Position numbers and translations under genes: made by a program
Source of the DNA: Laetiporus sulphureus 93-53
Taxonomy: Eukaryota; Basidiomycota; Agaricomycetes; Polyporales; Laetiporaceae
Direction of reading: 5' to 3'
Assembly (NCBI RefSeq): GCF_001632365.1
Contig: NW_024468539.1
Location: forward strand, 124,001-188,000
Length of the DNA stretch: 64,000 nt
Notes under the pieces: generated by a model
What the model was told of the DNA's origin: nothing
Seen by the model: only the letters and a program-made list of their open reading frames with translations
Databases searched by the model: none
In this document: positions 49,744 through 62,208 of the stretch, in pieces
Numbering within the stretch: the stretch's first letter is position 1
Layout of the letters: every line of letters begins with the position of its first letter

Positions 49744-51954
49744 GTTCTGATGGACACCCGAAAAATAGGTTAGGGTCTATCCACGTGACAACACTTTATT
49801 CATTTCGAGGCGATTACATGCACATGGGGTGAACAAACGAGAGGACAGGGAGACGAAGGACTGACCAGTATGGGCAGCTGGCGCGGCGAACCAAACGTTC
49901 AGCAGAATAAGCGTACAGAGGAAGTGTTTGGGTGATTGGTTCGTGGTGACACTTGGACGGGATCAATCAGCACCCGATATATGGCGGTGGATTCTGGTCT
50001 TTTATACCTGTATAGCCAATGGCTGACGTATGTCATATCTGAGAACGGACTCCTTCGTAGGTCTTGTCGGGTTTTCCACCAACCACGCGCAAATACTGAG
50101 GCGTGAACTCCGCAGGGTATACCGCTATCCAGGCCAGCAACATTCACAGTATTTACCCCGAGTCTCGCTCGCAGGTGTAGCCTGCCCGAAAGCATAAGAT
50201 TTTCAGCGCAAACGTTCCGTTGGGCCTCGGATTTCAATCCGGCGTGGTACTGATTGCGACAGAAATTAGTTAAATGAGTCGCGTAGGCATCAAGCCTTCC
50301 TACAGCTTCCGGGTACTCCATCGAGCATTGAGGAGACACATGGTCACCGCCAAAAGCACAAATTCCAGGGAAAATCGGCTCATTCGCGTGGACATGGTCC
50401 TAGCTAGCACTGTGCTTGCAAGACGGACCGTAGACACTTGTCGCCGACAACACAAAACCACTGGTCAAGGATGAAATGCACCTGTGACCAACCAAGAAGA
50501 CTTGCCTGGGAGAGAATATGGCCGCTATTAAACCGCTCTCATGCGGCCTTCAGGTCAGCTCTTCTTGCAACAAATTGATGTTACTCGTGTCCCCATACCA
50601 GTGATTGACAGCAATTCAGTCACTCGGCGGTCCCTGCCATGCTTCCGGCTCCCAGTCTGCTCATCTGATCGGATGCAACTTGAAGGTCAGAGAGCCCAGC
50701 GTGGGGCGGTCCCTTCACATGCTCAAGTTCCTCATTCCAGAGCCGACGGTACTACTTGCGTCGAGCTTCCTTTTCCGCCGGTGTTATCATGCACCGAGCT
50801 TTCGACCGACGTGATGGGTTAGTGCGCTGCCATGCCACTGGTGACCCTTACAATGCTGGAGCCGTAGCCCCTGCCGGATCATCTCCAGGCAATATCACAT
50901 TTGATGGAACATCGCAATCGCGAACATATGTGCTGGACCAAAGGTCCTTCTTTTGCGGTAATTCTACGCCGCATAATCAGCCTGGAGCTTACTCGGTCGG
51001 GGAGGCGTCGATCGATCAAAGGTTCACAGTCTGCGGCGCGCGATATTGTATAAAGCTCGCCGATGTGCTGCAAAGAAGATCTCCCAGCAAGCAAAGAAAG
51101 GCAAAGCACGCACAGGTCCTCTTCTCTAAGCCACGAATGCTTCTTGTGATCTTCGCGATTGGCTGTATCTCGCAATGCAGCCATTGGTACCACCGGCAGA
51201 TGGTACCGACAGCTACATGATGAGGTATTGGCGTTGCGTTGAATCAACACAGGAACTCCAAATTGATGTGGTGCGTGCGACCTCTGTTCGATGATCCTCT
51301 CACGATCGCCAGTAATGAGACATGCATAACACATACGCGGGGAGCGGAAGAATTGTCCATATCAATCATTGTACATACCATGGCTCGCTACGAGGACGTC
51401 GGATACGCTACGTAAAAGGGATGCCTTACCAGTCATCTGCTCGCGTGTCAGACCGCGTAAGAGACACCGAAAGCGATGATCCGGCAAGAGACAGCGAACT
51501 TCGGATAGGCCTCTAGCAATGATAGGGCGCGGATAGAGGCAATCACAAACCAGGGTGAGGGCCACGGCTATGGTTGTAATTCACGGGGCGTAGGCATATA
51601 AGACGTATGATCACAGATGACTTTTTATTCCCGCAGTAGCTCTTGCAGAATTTATTTGTGCAGCATGTGCAGCATTTGCGTTCAATTAGCCCTGCCTTGA
51701 ACGCGAGAGCGAGATGAGCCTGAAAAGAGGACCCAACACGCGTGAAGCACTGAGCGCTGAAGCTTCAAGCTTCAGCGCTTCAGCGTCCTCCGAAAAGGTG
51801 CAAAGGCAGAAACACAGTCTTAGATGCGAAAAGACCCTTCTAAGAGGAGACTTGTCTAATGTAGACCATTAATGGACATGAGTAGATCATAGCGAAACAT
51901 AACACTCAGAGCAGACAAACATAGCAATGTGTAACACGGTCGCACCGTGGTCCG
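49744..51954. other. Intergenic, no gene recognised
   Basis: About 2.2 kb. A 27 bp near-perfect palindrome (13 bp arms, 1 nt centre) lies at 51753-51779. Otherwise nothing is recognised. Confidence 0.55.
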
Positions 51955-53461
51955 TCACCGGTCCCCGTCGCCATACGTCGATGTCCCATCCGTATCCGTC
52001 GCGACATCCAAATATCCATTCATGCTTATCTTCGAATCCTTGCCGACCCTCTCCGGCCTGACGCAGTTGTTCTTCAACGCCTCCTCCACAAATGGTATGA
52101 CATCCCGGTCGATCTCCTCTCCCCACAAGATATCCAGATGCTCGTACCCACTGAGCTTCCGCGCAGTGGTGTGCCCAGGCAGCTCCCTCATCATCGCATC
52201 GATGTCCACCAACGAGTCCGCGTCGCCGTAGATCAACACGATCGGCGTGACGATGTTGCGCGTGGGGAACCGCGCAGGCGCGTAGCTCGTCACGCCGCTG
52301 GGCCGGTGCTTCCGCGTCGCCACACGCGCGACCACCTGCACATCGTCGTCGTACATCTGGAATTTGGCGTTGCGCATGATCTGGAACCAGTGCACGATGG
52401 ACTTCACGGAGCAGTAAGAGTACAGATGCGGGTATGCTGCGAGTTTCTGGAGGGGGGACAGCCGCTCGGAGCGCCACGAGAAGAGGACTCGGAGTGAGGT
52501 GGTGATGATGGCGTCGAAGACAGGGGGGTATAGGAGGGATTGCCATGCGGGTACGGAGGTGAGAATGGCCTTTCGCCCGAAGATAAGGTAGAGCAGAGTC
52601 GGTCTGACGAGCACTGGTGAGCAAACAGAGTACCGGAGTAACTGACGTCACTCACGATGCCTTCATGAGCCCATCCACGATCGGGGCAGCTAAGCCTGCC
52701 GGGCTCATCGCAGGAGCAAGCGCGATGAACACATTCACCTTCTCGTTCAGCTGCGGATGGATGCTCAGCGCAGCGAACGCCTGTGCCGTTCCCTGGCTAA
52801 AGCCCACGTAGCTCAGGCTCGGTTCCTTTGTCACGTCCAGGATATACTCGATGGAGTCCGGAATGTCATGCCATGCGAATTCGTCGATACTGTAGTCCCA
52901 GAACCTGGTGCTGTTCGGATTGTAGTGTACGCTCTTCTTCGAGTACTTGTTGCCGCGGCTATTGCCTAGCCATACGTCATAGCCGAGTTCCACGAGCCTC
53001 AACGCGTAGCTGCGTTCTGGATCCGTGAGACAAACCCACACCTCGCTGTTCATCAGCAGTCCGTGATGAAGGTACACCACCGGCTTGCCCGTGCTGGACC
53101 CGCGGCCCACGCGCTGCTCGCCCTTTCTGAATGGCAACCTGTGCAGCCCAAGCAGATATCCATCCTTCGTCAAGACGACGTGCTCTTCAAAGGTGTACCC
53201 GAAAATCTCGCAGAGACGCTCAAAGTCGGGCGCACGCCGGATGCGCTCCGCGAAGTGCTGCTTGTGAGACTTGGGCTCAGGTGGGCCAACGAACGCGTGG
53301 AAGATGGAGCGCGAGCGGTTGTAGAACCATTGGATGACGGGCTTGGGGAGGAAGCCGATGATGGTCGTAAGGATCGTCTCGAGGACGATGAAGAGTGAGC
53401 CGACGAAGATGCCGACGTATTCGCGGAAGGTGAGACGGCCTATGACTGGGACGCGCGGCAT
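51955..53461 (-). CDS. Steryl ester hydrolase-type membrane lipase (alpha/beta hydrolase)
   Basis: Predicted to hydrolyse steryl esters or triacylglycerol at lipid droplets or membranes. Exons 53461-52656 and 52603-51955 give 484 residues; the 52 nt intron uses the CAG at 52606-52604. An N-terminal membrane segment (YVGIFVGSLFIVLETILTT) is followed by the acid-lipase N-terminal region: FGYTFEEHVVLTKDGYLLGLHR, then VVYLHHGLLMNSEVW with the oxyanion HHG. The nucleophile elbow is VGFSQGTAQAF (Ser), the acid lies in IYGDADSLVD and the His in YEHLDILWG. DVWLGNSRGNKYS is the typical family motif. The arrangement matches fungal Yeh1/Yeh2/Tgl1-type enzymes. The C-terminal tail is Asp/Gly-rich. Confidence 0.93.
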
Positions 53462-54562
53462 CTTGAATCCTTTGCGTGCACTGAGAGAGGGTATCAGTCT
53501 AAGAAAGTGACCGCAGGGTGGTCGGTCGGGGGATAGAAGAGATAATGGGAGACGTTCAGAGAATGAATCGAGCTCGCTCTAGCCTGCTGCTTGTGTGAGG
53601 TTAACAAATCACTCTATTATTAGCTGATCGAGAACATACGAGAGTAGCGAAATATATGCCGTTAAACGTCGACAGAATGGTCAGGATGTTGCGAGTGAGG
53701 GCATGGTCCAGATTGAATGTGCTTGTTCTCATGCCACCGCGGTCTGCCAACATTACACTTGCCTTTTTCGGGTTGCCATGGCTCGTGATTCTGATGGCGC
53801 TAAACGTACATGACAGTTCTCGTGATTCCAACAATCGTAACCGTGCGAAACCCTGCAATGTGATGTGAGACAAACAATGCAAGTGCTCTGTATCTCGCAT
53901 ATTTTTAACGTATATTGGAAGAGTCGAGGAGAGAATCGTGTCGAGACTCGAGCGAGGCGAAGCTTTTGACGGAAGAATAGCCAACGTCTAGGCGCCTTTA
54001 CAAGGTTACGAGGAGACTCGGAGATGAACGAAATGGCAGACAAATGAATGAAAGCATTGGACGTCGCTATATTGAATTTTGAACACCGTAATAGAGCGAA
54101 GATTAATATTCATCGAATAGAGATTATTGGGAATTGGGCGAACCTACTTTAGAGCGTTCCATGCAACGATTCAGTGAGTCAACTCCACAGACTCATCACG
54201 ATGCATGACGCCTTACTAAGACGGTCGTCCTCACGGGCCCGCGCTCAAATGATCCCGCGAAGCTCGTACGCATGTACACGCACTCGATCGAGTAAAGCCG
54301 ATCTTTGTAAATGCGCCTGTCACGTTTGGCGCGAAGGGCAACAAGGTACAACAAGCACCTACTTGAACCTCTCTACCTCTGCCACAACTTTGACGAACGA
54401 CGCATGCGTTCTTTATCGCTCCCTACCTCCCGGGAAGAGAAGAATCCAATGAGCAATAGTGTTGTTATATCAGATATCTAATATAGATATATCACATAGA
54501 AGAATATTACCAATAACAAATGAACACTCTACACGACCTTTTGTATTCACCACCCCCATCCC
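53462..54562. other. Intergenic, no gene recognised
   Basis: About 1.1 kb, AT-richer than its neighbours, holding the lipase promoter and the 3' region of TRP1. Confidence 0.6.
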
Positions 54563-57304
54563 TCACAACCCCTTAGCAGCCCTCACAAACGCCCTCATCT
54601 TCCCCACATCCTTCCCCCGTCCCCCCTCCCCCTCCACACCCCCACTCACATCAACCGCCCACGGCCTAACCGTCCTCACCGCCTCCCCAACATTCTCCAC
54701 CGTCAATCCACCCGCCAACACAATCGGCATCCTCCCCCTCTTCCCCACCCCGATCCGGACACCCGGCAACTCGCCCTGCTCAACCACCTCCCTCGCACGC
54801 GCCCAATCAAGTGCGACGCCCCCACCGCCGCTCAGCCCATCCACCGCCCCAGGCTTGACCGCATCAAGCATCACAAACTGATTCAACCCCGGCCTCGTCA
54901 ACTCTCGGAGCGAATCCCTCTCCCCCTCTTTGTCTCCATCCCCGCTCGCCGGCACATGAAACACCTTAACAACCGGCACCCCCACCCACCGCGCCCACTC
55001 CGCCTGCTCTCTTCCATGCAACTGCACCACATCCAACTGCGCCGCCTCCACAGCCCTCCGCACATCCTCCAACGGCTGGTCCTGGAACACACCCACGAGC
55101 AACGGCCTCGCGGGCGCCTCTGGCTCGCGCAGCGCCCGGCTCAGTCTGCGCGCGTGCGCTGCGAACCATGGGAGCGGCGGCAGGTCCGATGCGGACTCGG
55201 ACTTGGGCTTGGATCCGGCGGAGGTGGAGGAGACGAGATCACCGCGGACGGGCCGAGCGAATCGCGCGGCGTGCACCGCCAACGAGATCTTCTGCGCCTG
55301 GTCGAGCGATATCCTCCTCTTGCTCTTCGGCGCGAACATCAATCCGAGCATATCCGCGCCCGCGTCCATCGCAGCAAGCGCCTCCTCCTCCGTGCGTATC
55401 CCACATATCTTCACCAGCGGCCGTTCTTCTTCTTCCTCCTCCTCCTCCATAATAGACGGCTCAGGGAGATCGAGCAGCTTGCGCACGAACGCGCTCGGGT
55501 CCTCGGCGCGCATGAGCGCCTCCCCGACAAGCACGGCACCGACGCCCTGCCCGACATACCCCCTAACATCCTCCGGCCCTCCAATCCCACTCAACGCACA
55601 CAGCACCACGTCCTCCCTCCCCCTCATCCCCTCCGCCACCCTACTCGTCGTCCCCATATCTACCACAAAATCATGCAAATTCCTATTATTCACGCCCACC
55701 ACCCTCGCCCCCACCCTCAGCGCCACCTCCATCTCCCTCTCATTATTCACCTCCACCAGCGGCTCCATCCCCAGCTCCTTCGCACACCTATACAACGCGC
55801 CCAACCGCTCCTCGCTCAACATCGCCACGATCAACAGAACCGTATCCGCGCCCCACACCCTCGCCTCCCTAATCTGATACTCATCAAATATAAAATCCTT
55901 CCTCAAAATCGCCGGCCGCTCGCTCAGCGCGTCCACCGCCATCCGCGCCGCGCGCATATCTTCCAATGAGCCCTTGAACCACGTCGGCTCCGTGAGCACC
56001 GAGATGATGCGCGCGCCCGCGAGCGCGTAGGACAGGGCCTGCTGCGCGGCGTTGGCGCTCAGGGCGATGTCGCCCTTGCTCGGGCTCGCGCGCTTGATCT
56101 CGGCCATGAGCGCGGGCGCGGGGGCCGCGGAGCGGAGACGGGCGGGGAAGGACACGAGGGGCGGGGCGAGCGAGAGCGAGAGCTGGGCGGAGAGGTCCGA
56201 GGGGGTGCTACCTGGGGTGCGCTTCGCGAGGTCGACGTCGCGCATGCGCTGCGCGTAGATCTTTTCCAGGATCGTCGGGACCTTGCTTGCCGCCGTCGCT
56301 GCAGCTGCAGCGCTCGACGTCGAAGCGGCGTTGACGTCCCCGTTGGCCTTCTCGTCCGACTCGACGCGCGCCCACTGGTTCGCCGCGTCGGCCCATCGAC
56401 CACCGCGGAGCTTGAGAAAGTTCCCGAGCAGGCTATCCCCGCCCTCGCTCATCACGCTCTCGGGGTGGTACTGCACCGCCTCGATGGTGAGCTCGCGGTG
56501 ACGGACGCCCATGATGACGCCGCTCTCGGCCGTCGTCGCGGTGACGGCGAGGCACGGAGGGAGGGACGCGATGGAGGCGGAGAGGGAGTGGTAGCGCGTG
56601 CTGGCGATGTTTTGGGGGACGTCGAGGAAGATTCCGCGTGCGTCGTGGGCGATGGGGGAGGTCTTGCCGTGTTTGATCTCGCCGGCGTAGCTGTGAGGCA
56701 TTCAGTTAGCGGGTGGTGAAAAAGCGATGTGCACGATCCAAAGGTTGAGGTATATGCGATAATATGACGACGTAGGATAGCGTTCGGCTGTACCGCAGAT
56801 CGAAAAGGCAATCTCACTCGCGCTCCGAACCCAGATCAAACTGAACGAGCATCTGCAACGCATTGGTTGCAGTCAACCAAAAAGCATCTGAGCCAGACCA
56901 CCAGAACATGCGTCAGGAAAAAACGCAGAGCGTCGCGCATCGGGTGTTCCCACTGATGGCACAAGGATACGATGGTGGAACACTCACGCGATTTCGCCTC
57001 CAAAGATATCCACAACGCACTCCAATCCCATACATACGCCTAGAACGGGCACCTTTCCCGCAAAAAAGCTGATCGCGTCGCGCGAGATGCCCGAGTCAGT
57101 CCTCGGATGGCCAGGGCCGGGAGAGATGATGAGCGAGTTGATCTTGAGTAGAGGAAAGACGTCGGGGGAGATGGCGTCGTTGCGGATGACAGTGACGTCG
57201 GCGCCGAGGAGACAGAGGGATTGGTAGAGGTTCCAGGTGAAGGAATCGAAGTTGTCGATGAGGAGGACGTCGAGGGGACGGTTGAGCTCTGGAGAGAGAG
57301 ACAT
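54563..57304 (-). CDS. TRP1: Trifunctional tryptophan biosynthesis protein (GATase, IGPS, PRAI)
   Basis: One polypeptide with three activities: anthranilate synthase component II, indole-3-glycerol-phosphate synthase and phosphoribosylanthranilate isomerase. Exons 57304-56988 and 56690-54563 give 814 residues. Start [13 protein letters not shown] is chosen; an in-frame ATG at 57358 would add 18. GATase: [31 protein letters not shown] with the catalytic Cys, and QYHPESV with the His/Glu. An Ala/Ser linker leads to [53 protein letters not shown] Glu run then leads to [41 protein letters not shown] and AVDVSGGVE. The only intron is 297 nt, long for this window. No lesions. Confidence 0.96.
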
Positions 57305-58214
57305 ATTGCGAGATGTTTGGAGAGGGCGAGTAGGTAGGCTGGTATAAGAGGAATGCAAGTAGCACTGCCCGTGTGGACGGAACGAGTCAGCGGGACACCG
57401 GGAGGCAAGCGAGATCGGGAGTGGCAGGGATTGTCGCCTGAGTGCGCGGCAGCGTTCGAAGGGTCGTCGACGTGACGGGTGGAATCCAAGCGTAGAACGT
57501 CGCCTTACTAAGAGAGAGCTTATACACGTGGCTTATCCGAAGACGTCGCGCTCAACACTGATCCGAGTGCACAATTTCTAGTCCAGGGGAATAAACTGGC
57601 TCCATTCGTAGGCGGGAGGGCACCCTTATATACATGCAAGTGACAGTGGATTGCGTAGCAAAGAAGACGTGGGGTATGGGGAGGTGATCGCGTGAGAAAC
57701 TGCTAACTATGGTAAGTGTCCAGACATAAAAGGAAACATTTTACAATTGAACCATGTCCTCGGATATAATAACGCCGAGGATGGTGCTGAATATGAGGGA
57801 CCGTATTGGACAATATTACTAAATGTAAGAATGGGGGTAAAAATCCAGGTGCAGGCGAAAAATCGGTCGATGGGGAGAAATTCGGCCACGTGGAAGATGA
57901 AAATTCGGCCATGTGGGAGTTGGTCACGTGCCTTCCTGTTCTCGACGCGAGCGTCTCCCGACTTGGGAGCCACACAGGGCCGACCATCTTTCTTCTATTC
58001 ATGGCCTCTCGTTTGCCCTTCCATTCATTCGTCGTGTCGCATCTGGGCCCAACGCAGCTCCCCTCTTCTCTCTGGGCTCACGGTCAGGATCGCACACACG
58101 GAACGGGCTGTTGTCACCAGGAGACAGCCTGCCTCTGATACCTAGCGGGACGCAGGAGTCGGATCGCGGCACAAACTCACTAGAGACAATATCTCCTGCG
58201 TCATCAAGAGACCG
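57305..58214. other. Intergenic, no confident gene
   Basis: Holds the TRP1 promoter. From about 57.9 kb a plus-strand frame leads into the kinase pseudogene and could be its decayed N-terminus. Confidence 0.5.
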
Positions 58215-58980
58215 TCCAACTCGTCCACAGCCTCAGCGTGCACATAGTACAACATCTGTCAGCGGGAATAAGATGAAAGACAGAGTGTTGAATGCCAATA
58301 TGACAGTAGACGAGCCAGGCAGAGTAGCGTTCCGGAGAACCTATTCAAGCCATTCTATCAAGGTCAGGTCTATGAGTGGTGGCCATCTCGCGTGCTGTCA
58401 CATCACTAAATACAGCTCGTTGCTAGGTGGAGGTTGGACCGTCCAGTTTCCAGAAGATAAAAATGTTGGGCAGGGGCGATGTAGGGAAGGTGTATCTTGT
58501 GCGGGAAAAGAAGTCCGGAAAGCTCTTCGTGATGAAGGGTGCGTCGCAGAGCTCACTATTCGCGATGCATGCTCGGTTGCTGATCTTCTGATAGTCTTGT
58601 CAAAAAAGGTGATGATTCAACGGAAGAAAATCAAATGAGCTCTGACGGAGCAGGAAATCCTCGCCATAGCGAATCATCCATTTATCGTCACACTACATCA
58701 CTCGTTCCAGTCCGAGCAGTATCTCTACTTCTGTATGGAGTACTGCATGGGTGGGGAATTCTCCCACGTGCTACAATCCAGACCTGGCAAATGTCTCTCC
58801 GAAGATGCTGCACGATTATATGCGGCAGAGATAACTGCTGCTCTCGAGTACCTGCACTTGATGGGGTTCATCTGTCAAGATCTCAAGCCAGAAAGTGCAT
58901 ATCTAGCTCTGAATCTAGAGGTCATGAACAGATCGGGTGGGAGGAGTAGGGACCTCGACTGTATCAGTCGTCGAACATGA
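58215..58980 (+). pseudogene. AGC-family protein kinase fragment (Nrc-2/flippase-kinase type), decayed
   Basis: Segments of an AGC kinase N-lobe and start of the C-lobe are readable in order. They are RRTYSSHSIKVRS, VGPSSFQKIKMLGRGDVGKVYLV (given in two overlapping motifs: FQKIKMLGRG and GDVGKVYLV), [26 protein letters not shown] and [33 protein letters not shown] follows. Lesions: an Arg codon in KIKRALTEQ is TGA (58636-58638); the catalytic-loop Arg of RDLK is Gln (CAA, 58876-58878); one donor reads ATGAGT (58372) where GTGAGT is expected. There is no DFG segment and the C-lobe is missing. Intron remnants remain, so it came from DNA duplication rather than a retrocopy. The two codon changes fit C-to-T decay at CpG. 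Confidence 0.85.
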
Positions 58981-59304
58981 CTGCGAGGTGCTTGGCGTTC
59001 CAGCCGCAAATGATATCATCACGGCAGGCCACGCTCTTTTTGTTGCTGTCGGCATTGCAGGCGACGGGTGCACTCAACAGAACTTCGAGCGCAGCTGGGT
59101 GGTGACGAAGGCCACCGAGGACCTACAATGTCGTCGAAAGAATATCTAGAGCACTGTAATATGTACACAGATTGGAAGATGAACTAGCTAGACAACGTAG
59201 AGATATGTAAAGGATGCGACGAGAAAATTACATTGAAAGGAGTCTACTACTGAAGCTTGCTCCTGCACACATTAAATGTGAACATCCACATATTGCTACG
59301 ATGC

Positions 59305-60105
59305 TCCATGGAGATTCCAAACAGATGGTTGTGAGTCTCTGATGCAAATAATTGAGTTGCTCCTGGTTGAATGGGCAGTTTGGCTCTTGCACTTCAACCA
59401 TACTATACTCCTCAGGATAAAGGGTTGCAAAAGGATTGTTGGATCAGATATCAGCAGCATTGTGCTCCATATGATGAGTGGCAATCTGTGAATGGAACAT
59501 TGCATTCCAATCAATCCCATATACCTCGATGTCACCTTCTATTGGTTCATCTGCAGGATTGTTGTTGTTCGCAAAGCCCCATAGGCCATGCTGAATGATG
59601 CTAAAGCCCCACAGTTCTGCAGGACTCTTGATGCCTTAGTCTGGAGTGGACATTCTGCATCTGTTTTTAATATATTCTTCAACTCATGGGCCTCTTCATT
59701 TATAACATGCAGAAACAGATAGTGGAGGAGTCAGATACAAGCAGGAATTTCTGAATCAAGGCCAAATGAGACCTCTAATTTCTGGAAGAATGTCTTCCAC
59801 TTTGAACCTAGCCCTGACATAAAGTCAAGGCAGAGTCGCTCAATGCAAATATTATGAACACTTCTGTTTGATCTGAGTGAACTAAGGACTGACACAAACA
59901 GACAACTTCACATATCTTCCCCACATATACATAGAATCCCTGTCCAGAACCTCTGACTTGCTCCATATGTTGAGTGACAAGCACATTCTCTCCTCCATGA
60001 TCTTCACGGACATGGCTAGGAAGACCATTCTCTGCCACAACCTCTTTGAGGACGAACCTACCCAACCACTCCTTCTAGCATCTAGTGGTGATGTAGTCGG
60101 GCCAC
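59305..60105 (-). pseudogene. Relic transposon integrase (DDE integrase core, basidiomycete type)
   Basis: On the minus strand, frame by frame, remnants of the integrase core common in mushroom genomes can be read. They are GRFVLKEVVAENGLPSHVR, EDHGGENVLVTQHME, RGSGQGFYVYVGK, LLHYLFLHVINEEAHE, EGDIEVYGIDWNAMFHSQIA (read across a frame change), HHMEHNAA, YPEEYSMVEVQEP and CPFNQEQLNYLHQR. Several stops and frame changes interrupt it, so it is inactive. The sequence is AT-rich with many TG/CA, as expected from cytosine deamination. Ends are approximate. Confidence 0.75.
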
Positions 60106-61414
60106 CTCTTCTACGGCAGCTACATGCCTCTTCATCCTCGAGAGATTCGGTCCACTGCGGCACTTGGAACCCCAGATCATGGGCCAGCCAAATACTGAAA
60201 CGAGACCCCAGACAGCGCTGATCTGGGCCCCGGACATCTACTTTGCGTGGATGCCTACTTAGGAAGCGGCAAGCGCCAACGCCACACGCACGCTTAATCA
60301 CATCAGGCGCTCGCGTGGCCGAATTTTCTCAATCCACGTGGCCTAATTTCGAGTGCTGCCAACATTATCTCACTATCCTCAGATTTTCGTCCGGGGTTGT
60401 TTTTACATAGTATTGTCCGATGCCGGCCACCATAGCTGAAAGCGTCGAGAAATGCAGAGAATTTTTCATCGGGCCTTGTATACGTTCTTCTCAAAGTCGA
60501 TCTGCTGCCTAATCACGCGTCTTCGCGATGTCAGTAAAAAAAAGCGAGAGATGGTCCCCTCCGGCACCTACAGCATCGGATATGATGATGCCAAGGATGG
60601 CGTTGATGGTCTGAATAAGTGTGATGTCATTGAGCCCAATTGAAGGCTCACAAGGCACTGCTCATTAGTGGCATTCAATGAATGAGGTACACTTGATTGC
60701 TTGCCATGTACAGAAAACATGCTCACATGCTCACCTAATATGTAGCTGTCATAATCCTTCCGTTCTCCGCGCCTCACTCGTAATCCCTATGTTGTATATG
60801 CACACGTGATATGTATAACACGATGACATCGTCGAGTGTAAAGTTCCATCTCGTAGTCTGTAAGGGCTGTGCCATAAACGTGGCAGGCACTTTTGGCTTG
60901 GAGAATATGCCCATGCGCTGCGCCGAGGATACTACGACTCCTGTTTGTGAAAGAATATAAGCAACGGCAGAAGAAGTGCACAGAAATACTCACACAATTT
61001 AGTACGATGAAGACCATGATGTAAACCTCCACAAAGTTGCGCAAGACATGAAGATAACCTCAGGAACAGCACAGCAACGAGAATTCATATGTCAGGAAAA
61101 TGCACATCAGAGGACAAGTTGTGGACTGTTTCATCAAGACGGTAGACGGCGATACGTACATCACAACTGGCATAAAACAGATCTAGTACCAGTTGCTGAT
61201 AACTGAACTCGGGAGAAGCACAGTGAACCTTCAACGATACCATCTACTTACTGCCGAGCGACATCCTGTTTGCAACCCCTCGCCAGTTAACGTCTGCGAA
61301 AGAAAGGGTGAGGCTCTTTGTTGGAAGTGGCTGACCGACGGCACTTTCGGTAGAACGCGCTCAACACGTCAGGAGGGACGAGCGCCAAGCGATGGCTGAA
61401 ACGCGTCGCAGGGC
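60106..61414. other. Intergenic/decayed repeat-like sequence
   Basis: About 1.3 kb between the integrase relic and the LTR element with no gene or clear repeat boundary that I can recognise. Confidence 0.5.
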
Positions 61415-61850
61415 TGTGAAGGATCTCAGAAACTCCTGGGTCCGCTCTCGCCTAACCCGTCAGGGTTCTTTAGCTTAAGTGGAGGAGTAAAGATCAACTC
61501 AAAACTGAGGGGTAGGCCTCAGCTCGAGCGGGTATATATACACGAGGGTCGAGACCCCTGATACTGGGTGTAGGACCCTGCGTACCCTAGGTTACTAATA
61601 ATACATCATTATGGCATGCTCAGGCCTAGTGGAGTCCGTCTAAGTCTAGGAGTGTCTATGGAGTCCAGGCTTATGATGTCACTATGATGTAGGGTCACAT
61701 GACTGGTACATGTCCGAGGGATGTCCGAGTGGTGTGGGTATACTAAGATATACACGTGGAGGCGTAGTGGTATCTTCTATATATGGTAACTAGGTGGATA
61801 AATAATAGTCCGTGGGCACTTGAGACTTGTGGCATGGAAAAACCGTGACA
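61415..61850 (-). repeat. 3' LTR of the Ty3/Gypsy element (approximate left end)
   Basis: On the minus strand the LTR begins TGTCACGG at 61850, directly after a purine tract (AGAGGGGGGG) that would serve as the polypurine tract. A TATA-rich box (TATATATAC, plus 61532-61540) lies inside, oriented for LTR transcription. The left end and target-site duplication could not be fixed because the 5' LTR is outside the window. Confidence 0.7.
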
Positions 61851-62208
61851 GTACCCCCCCTCTAGGCCAAAGTGTCCTCATGAGGCTTAAATTCTAGTCG
61901 TAGATGCGTGGGTGTACGGCTTGTAGGTCCCATTTGGTCTTGGGTATCAGTGTCCGAGTACGCTCCGGGTCATATGTGGTATAGTTGGAGATGTCCTCTT
62001 CCGTCACCGGGGTATCCTTGAAATGCATACATTGCCAGGGTATTGGTGCATCGTCGAGATAATAATAGCCGTGGGTGTGCTCTGGGCACTGGACCTTTCC
62101 TTCTTCTACTATCCACTGAGCGTTGACGGGGTATACAAATAGATGGTTACGTGACTTGGGGGTTCCGACGAATAGGACCGTATGGATATAGTGGTCCGGA
62201 TTCGCTAG

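Noticed and set aside
51753..51779. 27 bp palindrome with 13 bp arms
   Set aside because: Isolated, short and without neighbouring element structure; not enough to call a site.
54956..55969. Plus-strand 337-codon frame, His/Arg-rich, over TRP1
   Set aside because: Lies entirely antisense to the IGPS and PRAI domains, which carry clear family motifs.
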